DNA of 64,000 bases from an uncultured Parabacteroides sp. (GCF_905196875.1 NZ_CAJJWO010000004.1:124001-188000); one strand, 5' to 3'; counted from the first letter of the stretch, positions 27,397 through 37,063 are shown. Numbers and translations: made by a program. Notes: generated by a model from the sequence alone, not told the origin.

Positions 27397-28878
27397 ATGA
27401 AAAAGAATATAATATATATACTGTTGGCCGGTATGTTAGGTTTCTTTGCTTCTTGTAATGACCTGGAGTTATTTCCACAAGACCAGTTAGGACCGGCAAA
27501 TTTCTGGAAAACCAAGAAAGATATCGATATGGGGTTGGCTGGTGTTTACTCTAAATTGAAAGGTGGCTACATGGACTGGAACAGATACCGGTTGGATGGA
27601 CTTACTGATGATGGCTTTTGCAGGCATGATTTGGCCGTTCGTAATATTCAATATGGTTATTTGGAAAATACCACAAGCGGACCGGTTGACGGAATATTCA
27701 AAGGAGCTTATCAGGGAGTTGCTGCCTGTAACAATTTTATGAAGAATTTTCCTACAGCAAAAGAAAATGCTCAATTGACAGAGAATGAGGCTGCTGTATA
27801 TGAAGCCGAAGTTCGTTTTCTCAGGGGATTGTTCTATTTTGAATTAGTTCAGCGTTATAAAGATATACCACTTTATAAAGAGGCTATAGAGTCGGTTGAA
27901 TCGGCAAAGGTAAAGCAAAGTCCGGAAAGTGAAATATTGCAATTTATCCATGAGGATATTGATTATGCGATTGCAAATTTACCGGATGATGCTTATGGTT
28001 CAGGACATGCCGTTAAGAATTCAGCACAAGCTCTTAAAGCCCGTATTTTGCTGTATCAGAATGATTGGGCCGGAGTGGAAAAATACACGAAAGCTATAAT
28101 ATCCTCCAACAAGTGTGCTTTGGCAAAGGATTTGAATTCTATCTTTATTAAAAAAGGTGGACTAACATCTGAAAATCAGATAAATAATCCTGAGATAGTA
28201 TTTTCTGTAACTTATCTGGCTCCAGATGTGTATCAAACATCGTATGGTACTGAAACCGAATTTTATTGCTGGAGTGCATTAAGTCCAACAGAAAATCTGA
28301 TGAAGATTTATTCAGAGAATGATAAGCGTTTTAAAGAATGGTATTATTATAGCGGAGTAGGAATAAGAGAATGGACTAATCCTTTTGGAGATGTTGTTTC
28401 TGTTACTGATGCCACATTTACCGGCTGGATGTTGTTGAAGCATTTTGATAAGTATCATAAGGAAAATTATGCTTTTGGTGATTTCGACTTCCGTACGGAT
28501 AATGATATAATTATCCTACGTTATGCCGATGTGTTACTAATGTATATAGAGGCTAAGGTGGAACAAGGTGGAGGAAATACTTCGGATTCGGATGCGATTG
28601 ATTATATGAATGCTATACGTGAGAGGGCAGGTATTGAAAAAGTCGGATCTGTTATTTCCAGAGAGGAATTGCGTTTGGAACGCAGAAAAGAACTGGCGTT
28701 TGAAGGGTTACGTTATTTCGATATAACTCGTTGGAAAATAGCTGAAAATATTATGAATGGATTTGCTCCGACTCCGGATGGCGTGACTTGTAAATTCGAA
28801 GAGCGATTTTATGTATGGCCTTTCCCTTTGAGCGAAACAGATATAAATCCTAATCTGGATCAAAAAGACGGTTATTGA
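27397..28878 (+). CDS. SusD/RagB-family glycan-binding lipoprotein
   Basis: A 493-residue surface lipoprotein with lipobox FFASCND. The SusD-like N-terminal region (about 22-210, QDQLGPANFWKTKKD) and RagB/SusD C-terminal domain (about 280-493, ERRKELAFEGLRYFDI) are both present. It caps the SusC barrel and binds the substrate. It follows susC by 10 bp and a hairpin terminator lies about 15 bp past its stop. Confidence 0.94.
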   Translation: MKKNIIYILLAGMLGFFASCNDLELFPQDQLGPANFWKTKKDIDMGLAGVYSKLKGGYMDWNRYRLDGLTDDGFCRHDLAVRNIQYGYLENTTSGPVDGIFKGAYQGVAACNNFMKNFPTAKENAQLTENEAAVYEAEVRFLRGLFYFELVQRYKDIPLYKEAIESVESAKVKQSPESEILQFIHEDIDYAIANLPDDAYGSGHAVKNSAQALKARILLYQNDWAGVEKYTKAIISSNKCALAKDLNSIFIKKGGLTSENQINNPEIVFSVTYLAPDVYQTSYGTETEFYCWSALSPTENLMKIYSENDKRFKEWYYYSGVGIREWTNPFGDVVSVTDATFTGWMLLKHFDKYHKENYAFGDFDFRTDNDIIILRYADVLLMYIEAKVEQGGGNTSDSDAIDYMNAIRERAGIEKVGSVISREELRLERRKELAFEGLRYFDITRWKIAENIMNGFAPTPDGVTCKFEERFYVWPFPLSETDINPNLDQKDGY

Positions 28879-28893
28879 TTTATTTGAATGATT

Positions 28894-28942
28894 AAAAGAC
28901 TGCTTTTGAAATATATAGATTATTTTGAAGGCAGTCTTTCTT
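28894..28942 (+). terminator. Terminator after susD
   Basis: AAGACTGC and GCAGTCTT form a stem, extended by weaker pairs, with TTTCTT after it. It separates susCD from the downstream esterase genes, which may be read through or have their own promoter. Confidence 0.7.
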
Positions 28943-28994
28943 ATTGTATTGAAAAAATGTTTTATTTTGTGTTTGTTAATATCATAGATATAAT

Positions 28995-31109
28995 ATGACT
29001 AGAAAACTCTATTTTGCGTTTTTGATGCTTGTGGCGTCAATACCGCTTTTCGCAATACCTCCCATAAAAGTAGCCTGCGTAGGCAACAGTATCACTTACG
29101 GAGCTTTTATTCAGAATCGTGAATTAAATTGCTATCCGGCCCAGCTGCAGGCCTACCTGGGCAGTGGATATGAAGTGAAGAACTTCGGCGTTTCGGGATG
29201 TACCTTGCTGAGTCAGGGTGATTTGCCTTATGTAAAAACAGATACTTACCGGCAGTCGCTCGATTATCAGCCGGATATCGTCTTTATCAAACTGGGCACA
29301 AACGACTCCAAACCACAGAATCGGATCTATCTGGATCAGTTTAAACACGACTATCTCGAATTGATCGACTCCTATCGTGTATTACCATCTACCCCCCGCA
29401 TAATCCTCTTGACGCCGCTACGTTGTTTTATTCCTGGAAATGAAACGATATGCGATAGCGTTATTCAGACAGGTATCACTCCGGTGATTAAAGAGATTGC
29501 CTATGAGCGGAATCTGGAGATTATAAATTTATATAATCTGTTTGGCGATCAGTGGGAAGAATATAACATGCCTGATAAATTGCATCCGTCGTCTATCGGG
29601 GCCGGAGTAATTGCTGCTAAGTTATATGCAGACCTGGCAGGGACGAAAGTCAAAGATGCAGATATTATCTCCGCTTTCCCGTTAAAACCCGTTCGTGAAT
29701 TTAACTTTCATGGTTATAAGGGATATGTCTATGATCATAAAGGTGTGGAATATTATATTGTGAAACCACATCAGGTGGCCGAAGGTAATCCGTGGATATG
29801 GCGGGCCCGTTTCTGGGGGCATGAACCGCAGACAGATGTCGACTTGCTGGAACGAGGTTTCCATCTGACTTATTGCGATGTTGCCGACCTTTATGGATCG
29901 GACGATGCAGTGAAGCGTTGGAACGAATTCTATAAGCTGGCTGTAAAAGCCGGATTAAATAAAAAAGCTGCTCTCGAAGGTATGAGCCGCGGAGGTCTGA
30001 TTGTTTATAACTGGGCAGCCGCCAATCCGGACAAAGTAGCCTGTATTTACGCCGATGCTCCTGTGATGGACTTCAAAAGCTGGCCGATGGGGAAAGGTAC
30101 TTCCAATGGTTCGGAACCCGATACAAAACAATTGTACTCCGCTTACCGTTTTCCGACCGAAGAGAAGGCGATGGACTGGAAGAAGAATCCGATCGATCAT
30201 GCTGAGATCCTGGCAAAAGCCGGTATCCCGATGTTGCATGTTGTGGGAGATGCCGACGATGTTGTTCCGGTATCGGAAAACACCGCTGTTTTTGCCGCTC
30301 GTCTGGCTGAGTATGGTTATACATTAAGAATTATACATAAACCGGGTGTCGGACATCATCCGCACTCTTTGAACAACCCTGAACCGATCGTCCGGTTTAT
30401 AATGCAGGCAACCGGGCAGGCCGAAAACATGTGTATCCACCCTGTCCCGGGCAATGAATACCGCTCTGCTGCCGGATGGACGGAGGGATCCGACTGGCAT
30501 ACAGTTGCACAGGATATTCAGGCTACACTGGCCGGAAAGAATCTCAAACTTCTGATGTTGGGCAATTCGATCACACAAGGATTCGGAGGAAACCGGAAGG
30601 CGGTAGCTTATAAGCCGGGCAAAGCCGCGATGGATGAAGTAATGGGTATCGATACCTGGGAAGCGGCCGGAATCTCGGGCGACCGTACCCAACATTTGCT
30701 GTGGCGCTTGCAGAATGACGATTATAACCGTTGCCATCCGCAGGTGGCTATTATTACGATCGGAATTAATAATGTGGTTCCGGGAGACGATCCGGTAGAT
30801 ATTACCGCTGGAATAAAGGCATGTGCAGCCGAGGCTCATAGGCAGTTGCCCGATACGCGGATTATCCTGTTCGGTCTGTTACCGGCTGGCAAGGAAAAGG
30901 ATAGTTCGAATCGTATCGCCTGCGATAGAATACATGAATTGCTATCACAAAAGCCTTTCGATGGAATAGAATATATTAACCCGACTGCCTGGTTTGTTAA
31001 TCCTGACGGTAGCTTGAAGGCTGAATTATATAGAGACGACTTTCTGCATCTGAATCCGGAAGGATACAAGGTATGGTGTTCTCAAATTGCTCGTTTAATT
31101 AATAAATAA
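28995..31109 (+). CDS. SGNH esterase - alpha/beta hydrolase - SGNH esterase fusion
   Basis: A 704-residue secreted protein (signal peptide ending near PLFA, about residue 20) made of three hydrolase domains. The first SGNH domain (about 24-215) has Ser32 in GNSIT, LGTNDS and DKLHPS. The middle alpha/beta hydrolase (about 225-475) has Ser331 in GMSRGG, Asp in VGDADDVVP and His in GVGHHP. The last SGNH domain (about 510-704) has Ser525 in GNSITQG, ITIGINN and FLHLNPEG. All three triads look intact. It probably removes acyl groups such as acetyl esters from glycans. The SASA esterase gene follows 12 bp later. Confidence 0.92.
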   Translation: MTRKLYFAFLMLVASIPLFAIPPIKVACVGNSITYGAFIQNRELNCYPAQLQAYLGSGYEVKNFGVSGCTLLSQGDLPYVKTDTYRQSLDYQPDIVFIKLGTNDSKPQNRIYLDQFKHDYLELIDSYRVLPSTPRIILLTPLRCFIPGNETICDSVIQTGITPVIKEIAYERNLEIINLYNLFGDQWEEYNMPDKLHPSSIGAGVIAAKLYADLAGTKVKDADIISAFPLKPVREFNFHGYKGYVYDHKGVEYYIVKPHQVAEGNPWIWRARFWGHEPQTDVDLLERGFHLTYCDVADLYGSDDAVKRWNEFYKLAVKAGLNKKAALEGMSRGGLIVYNWAAANPDKVACIYADAPVMDFKSWPMGKGTSNGSEPDTKQLYSAYRFPTEEKAMDWKKNPIDHAEILAKAGIPMLHVVGDADDVVPVSENTAVFAARLAEYGYTLRIIHKPGVGHHPHSLNNPEPIVRFIMQATGQAENMCIHPVPGNEYRSAAGWTEGSDWHTVAQDIQATLAGKNLKLLMLGNSITQGFGGNRKAVAYKPGKAAMDEVMGIDTWEAAGISGDRTQHLLWRLQNDDYNRCHPQVAIITIGINNVVPGDDPVDITAGIKACAAEAHRQLPDTRIILFGLLPAGKEKDSSNRIACDRIHELLSQKPFDGIEYINPTAWFVNPDGSLKAELYRDDFLHLNPEGYKVWCSQIARLINK

Positions 31110-31121
31110 AGATAAGGGAAT

Positions 31122-32531
31122 ATGAATAAAACAAGAATTACAGGTTTAGTAGCAGGGTTGAGTCTGCTGGTTGCCGGAGCACAGGCACAGATCAGCTTGC
31201 CTTCCGTTTTTACCGATCACATGGTTATGCAACAGAATAGTGATGCACCTGTCTGGGGATGGGGTACTGCGAGTACTACCATAAAAGTAGTGGGAAGTTG
31301 GGCACCGAAAGACACTGCTACAGCCGTAGTCAGTTCGGATGGAACCTGGGAGACAAGTCTGAAAACCTCTTCAGCCGGAGGACCTTATACTATAACCTTG
31401 CTTGGAGACGGGAACCGTGAACTGCGGGATGTCATGTTAGGTGAAGTTTGGCTTTGCAGCGGACAATCCAATATGGAATGGACTCCCAATAGCAAGATCG
31501 ATGATGCAGAAGCAGAGATTGCTGCCGCGAATTATCCGAATATCCGTTTTTTCCATATTCCTAAAAGAGGAGCAGCCACTCCTCAAAATAATTGTGAAGG
31601 AGCCTGGGCTGCTTGTACGCCGGAAACCATGCGTAACACCAGTGCTGTAGCTTATTTCTTTGGCCGTAATCTGCAGAAAGATCTGGATGTGCCGGTGGGG
31701 CTGATTGTCTCGGCCTGGGGAGGTACTCCGGCTGAAGTATGGGTGCCGGAAGAAAGCATTCGCTCTAATGAAAAGTTGAATGCTGTTGTTCCGCAAAAGA
31801 CCTTTCCCTGGTGGCCGGTCGAACCTGGTGTGTTATATAACCAGATGATCAGTCCGATCGTTCCTTTTGCACTTGCCGGAAGCATCTGGTATCAGGGTGA
31901 ATCGAATCAGGATCATGCAGCGACATATGGGTTGCTGATGAAGACACTGATTGAAAGCTGGCGGCAGAGTTTTAAGAAAGATTTCCCGTTTTATCTGGTA
32001 CAGATCGCACCGCATACTTATAAATCAACCGACAATGGTCCGGCTATTGTGCGTGAATGTCAGGAGTGGGTTTCACGAACCGTTCCGGAAACAGGGCTGG
32101 TTGTTATTTCCGATCTCGTGAGCGATGTGAAGAATATCCATCCTACCAATAAACAGGATGTAGGCTTACGTCTGGCAAACCTGGCTATGGGAAAGACGTA
32201 CGGACGACTTGCTTCCGGATACGAAAGTCCGGTATTCAGCGAAATGACGGTTAATAAGAATAAGGTGGTTATCTCATTCCTGCACGCAGAAAACGGCCTG
32301 GTTTGCAAAGATAAAGAGCTGTCCGGTTTTATGATTGCCGGTGAAGACGGCGTTTTTGAACCGGGGAAAGCGCAGATTAAAGACAATAACGTTATCGTGA
32401 CTTCTCCGCGTGTGAAGCATCCTGTTACCGTGCGTTATTGTTTTGATAATGCCACCATCGGGAATCTCTTTAGTAAAGAAGGTTTGCCGGTAGCTCCTTT
32501 CCGTACGGACAGAAACTGGGATAATGAATGA
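31122..32531 (+). CDS. Sialate O-acetylesterase (SASA family)
   Basis: A 469-residue secreted esterase with a signal peptide ending near AGAQAQ. The SASA domain has the nucleophile Ser116 in GQSNMEW, the block SIWYQGESN and the C-terminal His in IHPTNKQDVG. The family removes acetyl groups from sialic acid or from plant polysaccharides such as xylan and pectin; which one cannot be decided here. It lies 12 bp after the triple hydrolase gene, and the two are probably co-transcribed, adding a fourth esterase active site to the locus. Confidence 0.92.
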   Translation: MNKTRITGLVAGLSLLVAGAQAQISLPSVFTDHMVMQQNSDAPVWGWGTASTTIKVVGSWAPKDTATAVVSSDGTWETSLKTSSAGGPYTITLLGDGNRELRDVMLGEVWLCSGQSNMEWTPNSKIDDAEAEIAAANYPNIRFFHIPKRGAATPQNNCEGAWAACTPETMRNTSAVAYFFGRNLQKDLDVPVGLIVSAWGGTPAEVWVPEESIRSNEKLNAVVPQKTFPWWPVEPGVLYNQMISPIVPFALAGSIWYQGESNQDHAATYGLLMKTLIESWRQSFKKDFPFYLVQIAPHTYKSTDNGPAIVRECQEWVSRTVPETGLVVISDLVSDVKNIHPTNKQDVGLRLANLAMGKTYGRLASGYESPVFSEMTVNKNKVVISFLHAENGLVCKDKELSGFMIAGEDGVFEPGKAQIKDNNVIVTSPRVKHPVTVRYCFDNATIGNLFSKEGLPVAPFRTDRNWDNE

Positions 32532-32541
32532 TATTATTCCG

Positions 32542-32549
32542 TATCTTTG
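32542..32549 (+). promoter_or_regulatory. -7 box of DUF2461 gene
   Basis: TATCTTTG fits the Bacteroides -7 consensus and lies 22 bp before the start codon. Confidence 0.5.
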
Positions 32550-32571
32550 CCTGTAAAACAAACAGATATTT

Positions 32572-33243
32572 ATGAATGCAGAGATTATACAATTCCTGAA
32601 GGAATTAAGTCAGAACAATAACCGGGAGTGGTTTCAGGCAAACAAAGACCGCTACGATGTATTACATAAAGGATTTCTTGACGAAGTACAGCAAATTATC
32701 AACCGGATAGCGTTGTTCGATCCGCAGGTGGCAGGTCTGGAAGCTAAAGACTGCCAGTTCCGCATTTACCGGGATTTGCGTTTCTCACCGGACAAAACGC
32801 CTTATAAAACTCATTTTGCCGCTTATATGGCGCAGGGCGGACGTTCCGGTGAGCGGGGCGGCTATTATATCCATCTCGAACCGGGTGCCTGTATGCTCTC
32901 CGGTGGCGTATGGTGTCCTCCTCCCAAATTGCTGAAAATGCTTCGTCAGGATATTTACGATCATATCGACGAGTTTGTCGGTATCATTGAAAAGCCATCT
33001 TTTAAGGAGGCGTTCCCGGTGATGGAAGGAGAAGTGCTGAAGCGTATGCCGGCCGGTTATCCGACCGATTTCAAATACGATGAGATCATGAAGCATAAGG
33101 ACTTCTGTTTTGCAGCCAATTTACCGGACGAGTTCTTTATGGCGGATGATTGGATGGAACAGTCTTTGAAGCGGTTTGAAGAATTGTTGCCGTTCAATAA
33201 CTTCCTGAATTATACGGTAGACGAGTTTCTGGGACGCGTATAA
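32572..33243 (+). CDS. DUF2461 domain protein
   Basis: A 223-residue soluble protein that is DUF2461 along its whole length (NNREWFQANKDRYD at the start, FRIYRDLRFSPDKTPYKTHF in the middle, GGYYIHLEPG after it). The family is widespread and uncharacterised. It has its own -7 box and its neighbour on the other side is convergent, so it is probably a single-gene transcript unrelated to the SusCD locus. Confidence 0.9.
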   Translation: MNAEIIQFLKELSQNNNREWFQANKDRYDVLHKGFLDEVQQIINRIALFDPQVAGLEAKDCQFRIYRDLRFSPDKTPYKTHFAAYMAQGGRSGERGGYYIHLEPGACMLSGGVWCPPPKLLKMLRQDIYDHIDEFVGIIEKPSFKEAFPVMEGEVLKRMPAGYPTDFKYDEIMKHKDFCFAANLPDEFFMADDWMEQSLKRFEELLPFNNFLNYTVDEFLGRV

Positions 33244-33252
33244 ATACCTCGT

Positions 33253-33348
33253 TCCCGTGCTTGACACGGGATCGCAAAGACACCGGCCGTATCTTCTAAA
33301 TAGTGGGATACGGCCGGTTTTCTTGTGGCCCTGTGTCAAGCACGGGGA
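33253..33348. repeat. Inverted REP-like pair around a bidirectional terminator
   Basis: CCCGTGCTTGACACGGG (33254-33270) and its inverted near-copy CCCTGTGTCAAGCACGGGG (33329-33347) enclose a stem ACCGGCCGTATC/GATACGGCCGGT (33282-33318) followed by TTTTCTT. The outer copies are each small palindromes and pair with one another. The inner hairpin can end both converging genes. Confidence 0.8.
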
Positions 33349-33372
33349 CAGTCTGCATAGCCTTAAAAACAA

Positions 33373-34551
33373 CTAACCTTCTTTGTACTTTTTATTTTTA
33401 TCAATTAACTCATTAATCTTAGCAACGGAAGCCGCGGAACGCAAGCCGTCTTCCGGGGTATTCATGCAATAGTCCACCAGTATATCTATGGTGGAGACCG
33501 CTACGTGCATCCGCGTATCGCAGGATGCATAGTAGATAAATACTTTTCCATCTTCGTCGGCAATCCATCCGTTAGCGAATAATACATTCGATACGTCTCC
33601 TGTTCGTTCTTCCCCGACAGGGGCGAGGAAGTAACCGCCGGGCTGTGCGATCACCTTTGTAGGATCATCGAGAGCCGTCATGTACAGATAGAGTACATAA
33701 CGAAGCCCGGCGGCACATGCTCTGACTCCGTGAGCCAGATGCAACCAGCCTTGCGGCGTTTTGATCGGATGAGGCCCCTCTCCATTCTTTACTTCCTTGA
33801 TTGTATGATAGTAGCGTTTATCTATTATTTTTTCAGAGAGAACTTCCGCTTTTGTAATATCGTCGATCAGTGCCCAGCCGATACCTCCGCCGCTGCCGGC
33901 GTCGATAAAGCCGTCCTGCGGGCGGGTATAGAGTGCATATTTCCCATCCACGAACTCCGGGTGCAACACGACATTGCGTTGCTGGCTTTTCGACACCAGG
34001 TCGGGCAGCCTTTCCCAGTTGATCAAATCTTTTGTACGAACAATTCCGGCCTTTGCCACAGCCGAAGACAGATCACCCGGCCGAGCTGCCGGATCATGCT
34101 GCTCGCTACAAAATATTCCGTATACCCAACCGTCTTCATGCGCTGTCAGGCGCATATCATACACGTTGGTTTCCTCCGGGTCGATATCCGGCAGATTGAC
34201 CGGACGTTCCCAAAACCGAAAGTTATCCACCCCGTTCGGACTCTCGGCAATGGCGAAGAATGATTTGCGGTCGAATCCCTCTACGCGTACCATCAGTAGG
34301 TATTTGCCGTTCCATTTGATGGCACCTGCGTTCATACAGGCATTCACCCCGATCCGTTCTAGGCAGTACGGGTTGGTTGCCGGGTTGAGGTCGTAACGCC
34401 ATTCGAGCGGCACATGTGCTGCTGTTACGACAGGGTTCTTATAACGTGTAGCGATGCTGCGGGGAGCATCCAGAGGGGCATTCTCTGCCGATAGAAGCAT
34501 TTCGTGTTGTATCTGCAACTTTTCGATCGTATCTGAGAAACTGATTTCCAT
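33373..34551 (-). CDS. GH130 mannoside phosphorylase
   Basis: A 392-residue cytosolic phosphorylase of family GH130. It has the family blocks RVEGFDRKSFFAIAESPNG, the acid Asp in YDMRLTAHEDG, and GEGPHPI. Length and the opening WRYDLNP fit subfamily 1, to which 4-O-beta-mannosyl-glucose phosphorylase belongs (product alpha-mannose-1-phosphate plus glucose). The beta-1,4-mannooligosaccharide type cannot be ruled out. There is no signal peptide. It is convergent with DUF2461 and stands alone, so its link with the SusCD locus is unclear. Confidence 0.9.
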   Translation of the reverse strand: MEISFSDTIEKLQIQHEMLLSAENAPLDAPRSIATRYKNPVVTAAHVPLEWRYDLNPATNPYCLERIGVNACMNAGAIKWNGKYLLMVRVEGFDRKSFFAIAESPNGVDNFRFWERPVNLPDIDPEETNVYDMRLTAHEDGWVYGIFCSEQHDPAARPGDLSSAVAKAGIVRTKDLINWERLPDLVSKSQQRNVVLHPEFVDGKYALYTRPQDGFIDAGSGGGIGWALIDDITKAEVLSEKIIDKRYYHTIKEVKNGEGPHPIKTPQGWLHLAHGVRACAAGLRYVLYLYMTALDDPTKVIAQPGGYFLAPVGEERTGDVSNVLFANGWIADEDGKVFIYYASCDTRMHVAVSTIDILVDYCMNTPEDGLRSAASVAKINELIDKNKKYKEG

Positions 34552-34610
34552 TATCGTATTGTTCTTTATTTATCTATGTAATTTGCCGTTATGCGACAAT
34601 GTGTTCTGTT

Positions 34611-35069
34611 CTATTCGATGACAGGACGATCGTCTTCGCCCTCTTCGCCACCCGGTGTTTCGTCTTTCGTGTCGGGCGAAAGTTCGATCCATTCCAAGTC
34701 GTCGCTGTCCACCAAGGCACGACTGTAGGTACCGCCTGACAGCTTCGTGCGTTCGGGGATAAACTCCACACGTACGGCTTTTACCTGTTTAGCGAAATTG
34801 AAATCCTTGATGTCTTTCACGCCTACAGTGCTAAGCACGTAGCGGAAGTATCCCAATCCTTTGATATGAACGCTCTTGCCTTGTGCCATGCGGGTGTGCA
34901 TCACACCGGCGATGTCACCAAGTACGGCCTGAACGTCCGAGTTGCTAACTGTGGAAATCTTCGACAAGTCCTTGGCGATAGTTTCCGTTTCTACCGGCTT
35001 CCCTTGCACGATGGCGCGGGGATAATGCACTTTCTGTTTTGAGTTGTACGCTTTCTTGTAGAATGGCAT
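34611..35069 (-). CDS. HU-like DNA-binding protein with acidic tail
   Basis: A 152-residue protein. Residues about 20-105 match the longer HU-related domain found in Bacteroidota (HIKGLGYFRYVLSTVG), and an acidic tail of Glu/Asp/Pro ends it. The ATG giving MPFYKKAYN is the usual start for this family; a longer in-frame start at 35132 would run into the 22-bp repeats. Many HU-like proteins of this sort are carried outside operons. The neighbouring GH130 gene is 60 bp away on the same strand. Confidence 0.85.
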   Translation of the reverse strand: MPFYKKAYNSKQKVHYPRAIVQGKPVETETIAKDLSKISTVSNSDVQAVLGDIAGVMHTRMAQGKSVHIKGLGYFRYVLSTVGVKDIKDFNFAKQVKAVRVEFIPERTKLSGGTYSRALVDSDDLEWIELSPDTKDETPGGEEGEDDRPVIE

Positions 35070-35106
35070 AGCTTTTTGTTTTTTAATTAATAAATATGTT
35101 AATTTC

Positions 35107-35172
35107 TCGATACGCCGTATTGACGCGCTCAATACGTCATATTGACGTCTTCAATACGGCGTATTGAGAATG
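35107..35172. repeat. Three tandem 22-bp palindromic repeats
   Basis: Units begin at 35107, 35129 and 35151. Each has a core like AATACGTCATATT, variants of CAATACGYCRTATTG, that is close to a palindrome. The array lies between the ASST stop (35191) and the HU-like start (35069), both on the minus strand. Confidence 0.85.
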
Positions 35173-35190
35173 GCAGTTCGGAATAATGTT

Positions 35191-37017
35191 TTAAAGACCT
35201 TCGGGATAGAGGGAGATGCGGTTGGCACGGTGGAAAGCACTGGCGCATGTATTCGTATTTACTTCTAATTCGAATACGACTTCTCCTGTCCGAGGATCTA
35301 TTTCAATAATTCGCCCTCCTGTTGTTCCATCACTTAATTGATTGTCTTGCCCTGGACAGAATAACCTGTTATCTGTTTTAGGCAGATATTGTACACCGGA
35401 TATGGCCATAGCATAACACTCTCGTCCGCGTTCTTTACCATATTGCCATACTTGACGGATTGTTTTTTTCTCTTCATCGATTTCATATTCTACTACACGG
35501 CTGTATGATTCTGGATTATTTGTTACACGAGGTATAAAATCACGGCAGTATCCGTTATCAAACACTAATATGTGTCCGTTTGGTAATATGTTAGGGCAAT
35601 GCACTCCCCAAACCCATTCAAAATCCGGATGAGGCTTTAAACCATTCAAGACCGCTTCATCTGTAATAGTTTCTCCATTGCGATCCAGTGGTTGCAATAA
35701 ATAAGGTTTATAAGCCTCTCCCCAATCTTTATGAGGAGAGATAATCCATTTTAATGTTTCATTCTTGTCATATCCAAAGACTCCTTGCCAACGGGCTGTT
35801 GCCACAAGATAATTATCTCGTTCGGCAACTCCGTTATTATGTAACCAATTTGTTTTACTTTGTCCATATATTTGAGAACCCGGAATGGAAGCATCTACTG
35901 CATTGATACGTTCCGTATCCATTAATTTTGACAGATCCCATTCTTTGGTCACGTTGCCGCTTTCAGGATCGAATTCAATAATGAAATCTAAAATGCGTGG
36001 TGTTTTTCCATCAGCATGTAATGCCCCAGGTTTGGTTACAGTAATCAGATATCTACCGTTTGTAGCAGGGAGTACCTCATGATGATAGCTATATCCCATC
36101 TCTGTGAAACTCCACCGACGGATAAGATTTCCTAGCAGGTCCACTTCTACCAGTTGGCTATTATTAAAGTCTCCAGTGATGAAATTACCGTTTGGTAATC
36201 GATGTAATCCGCATTGGGCACCGATATGTAACAACTCTTTTGATTCACGCCAATCAAGTAACCAACGGATTTCCCCATCCATGTCTACCATATAGGGGCG
36301 TGAAGTATCGTCTTCGTCATGTCCAGGACTATTTACCAAATTCAGGCCTGGTTCCATTCCGTTAGGTAACACCTTTACCACATGAAAAAGGGGTAGATTG
36401 TCCATTGTCAATGCTTTAACCGGAATTTCTATGGTGGTACGTCCACGTTCTTTTCCGTTGCGGTCTGTATAAATAAGTTCTACTTTGTTGGAATAGTTTT
36501 CATATAATCCCAATACGGTTATAAATTGAACATTTTGGGAAGTAAAAGCGTTCAGATGCTCTATATCGGGTGTTTTATATCCTTTTTTAGTGTGGACAAT
36601 TGTCTTTATCGCCCCTCCGCCCGGAAGGTTCAGGCGGACCTCTGCTGCCAGTGGGTTGTATTTGGAAGGATTGATGTTTGTATAGTCGATAAATTGATCG
36701 ATAGACGTACCGATGGTTGGAATGTTCAACGTCGAATTGTTAGGAAATGTGATAGTTGTGTTCCACATCTCTTTATCGATATTTATGTCTTTAATATCTT
36801 TTAGGCTTAAAGTTACTGTTTGTGTTTCAAATGACAGGGTGTAATTATCTTTATCTTCCGTGATTTCTTTTAAAAAGGAGTTGTTTTCTATTAATTGTTT
36901 GATAGTGGTACACTCTTCGGGGGAGACCCATGCAGTTTCCTCTTGATCTTCATTACAAGCGGTAAAAGTGAGTAAAATAAAAAAGAAGATATATGTAATA
37001 TTTGTTTTCATGATCAT
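35191..37017 (-). CDS. Aryl-sulfate sulfotransferase (ASST) lipoprotein
   Basis: A 608-residue protein with a lipobox (TFTACNED) and so likely periplasm-facing or surface-exposed. An N-terminal Ig/beta domain (about 40-200) precedes the six-bladed ASST propeller (about 210-600). Candidate active-site histidines sit in SYHHEVLP, TNWLHNNGV and VWGVHCPNILPNGH, the last resembling the block with the catalytic His of ASST. The family transfers sulfate between phenolic compounds without PAPS. It lies downstream of a SusD gene and past a terminator, so whether it belongs to the polysaccharide locus is uncertain. Two ATGs six bases apart are possible starts. Confidence 0.88.
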   Translation of the reverse strand: MIMKTNITYIFFFILLTFTACNEDQEETAWVSPEECTTIKQLIENNSFLKEITEDKDNYTLSFETQTVTLSLKDIKDINIDKEMWNTTITFPNNSTLNIPTIGTSIDQFIDYTNINPSKYNPLAAEVRLNLPGGGAIKTIVHTKKGYKTPDIEHLNAFTSQNVQFITVLGLYENYSNKVELIYTDRNGKERGRTTIEIPVKALTMDNLPLFHVVKVLPNGMEPGLNLVNSPGHDEDDTSRPYMVDMDGEIRWLLDWRESKELLHIGAQCGLHRLPNGNFITGDFNNSQLVEVDLLGNLIRRWSFTEMGYSYHHEVLPATNGRYLITVTKPGALHADGKTPRILDFIIEFDPESGNVTKEWDLSKLMDTERINAVDASIPGSQIYGQSKTNWLHNNGVAERDNYLVATARWQGVFGYDKNETLKWIISPHKDWGEAYKPYLLQPLDRNGETITDEAVLNGLKPHPDFEWVWGVHCPNILPNGHILVFDNGYCRDFIPRVTNNPESYSRVVEYEIDEEKKTIRQVWQYGKERGRECYAMAISGVQYLPKTDNRLFCPGQDNQLSDGTTGGRIIEIDPRTGEVVFELEVNTNTCASAFHRANRISLYPEGL

Positions 37018-37063
37018 CGATTCTGCAGTAAATATTTATAGCATTATTATTTTGCCGGATAAA

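Noticed and set aside
35107..35172. Repeats as a promoter with -33/-7 elements for the HU-like gene
   Set aside because: No TAnnTTTG on the minus strand is found within the array or just before the start codon.
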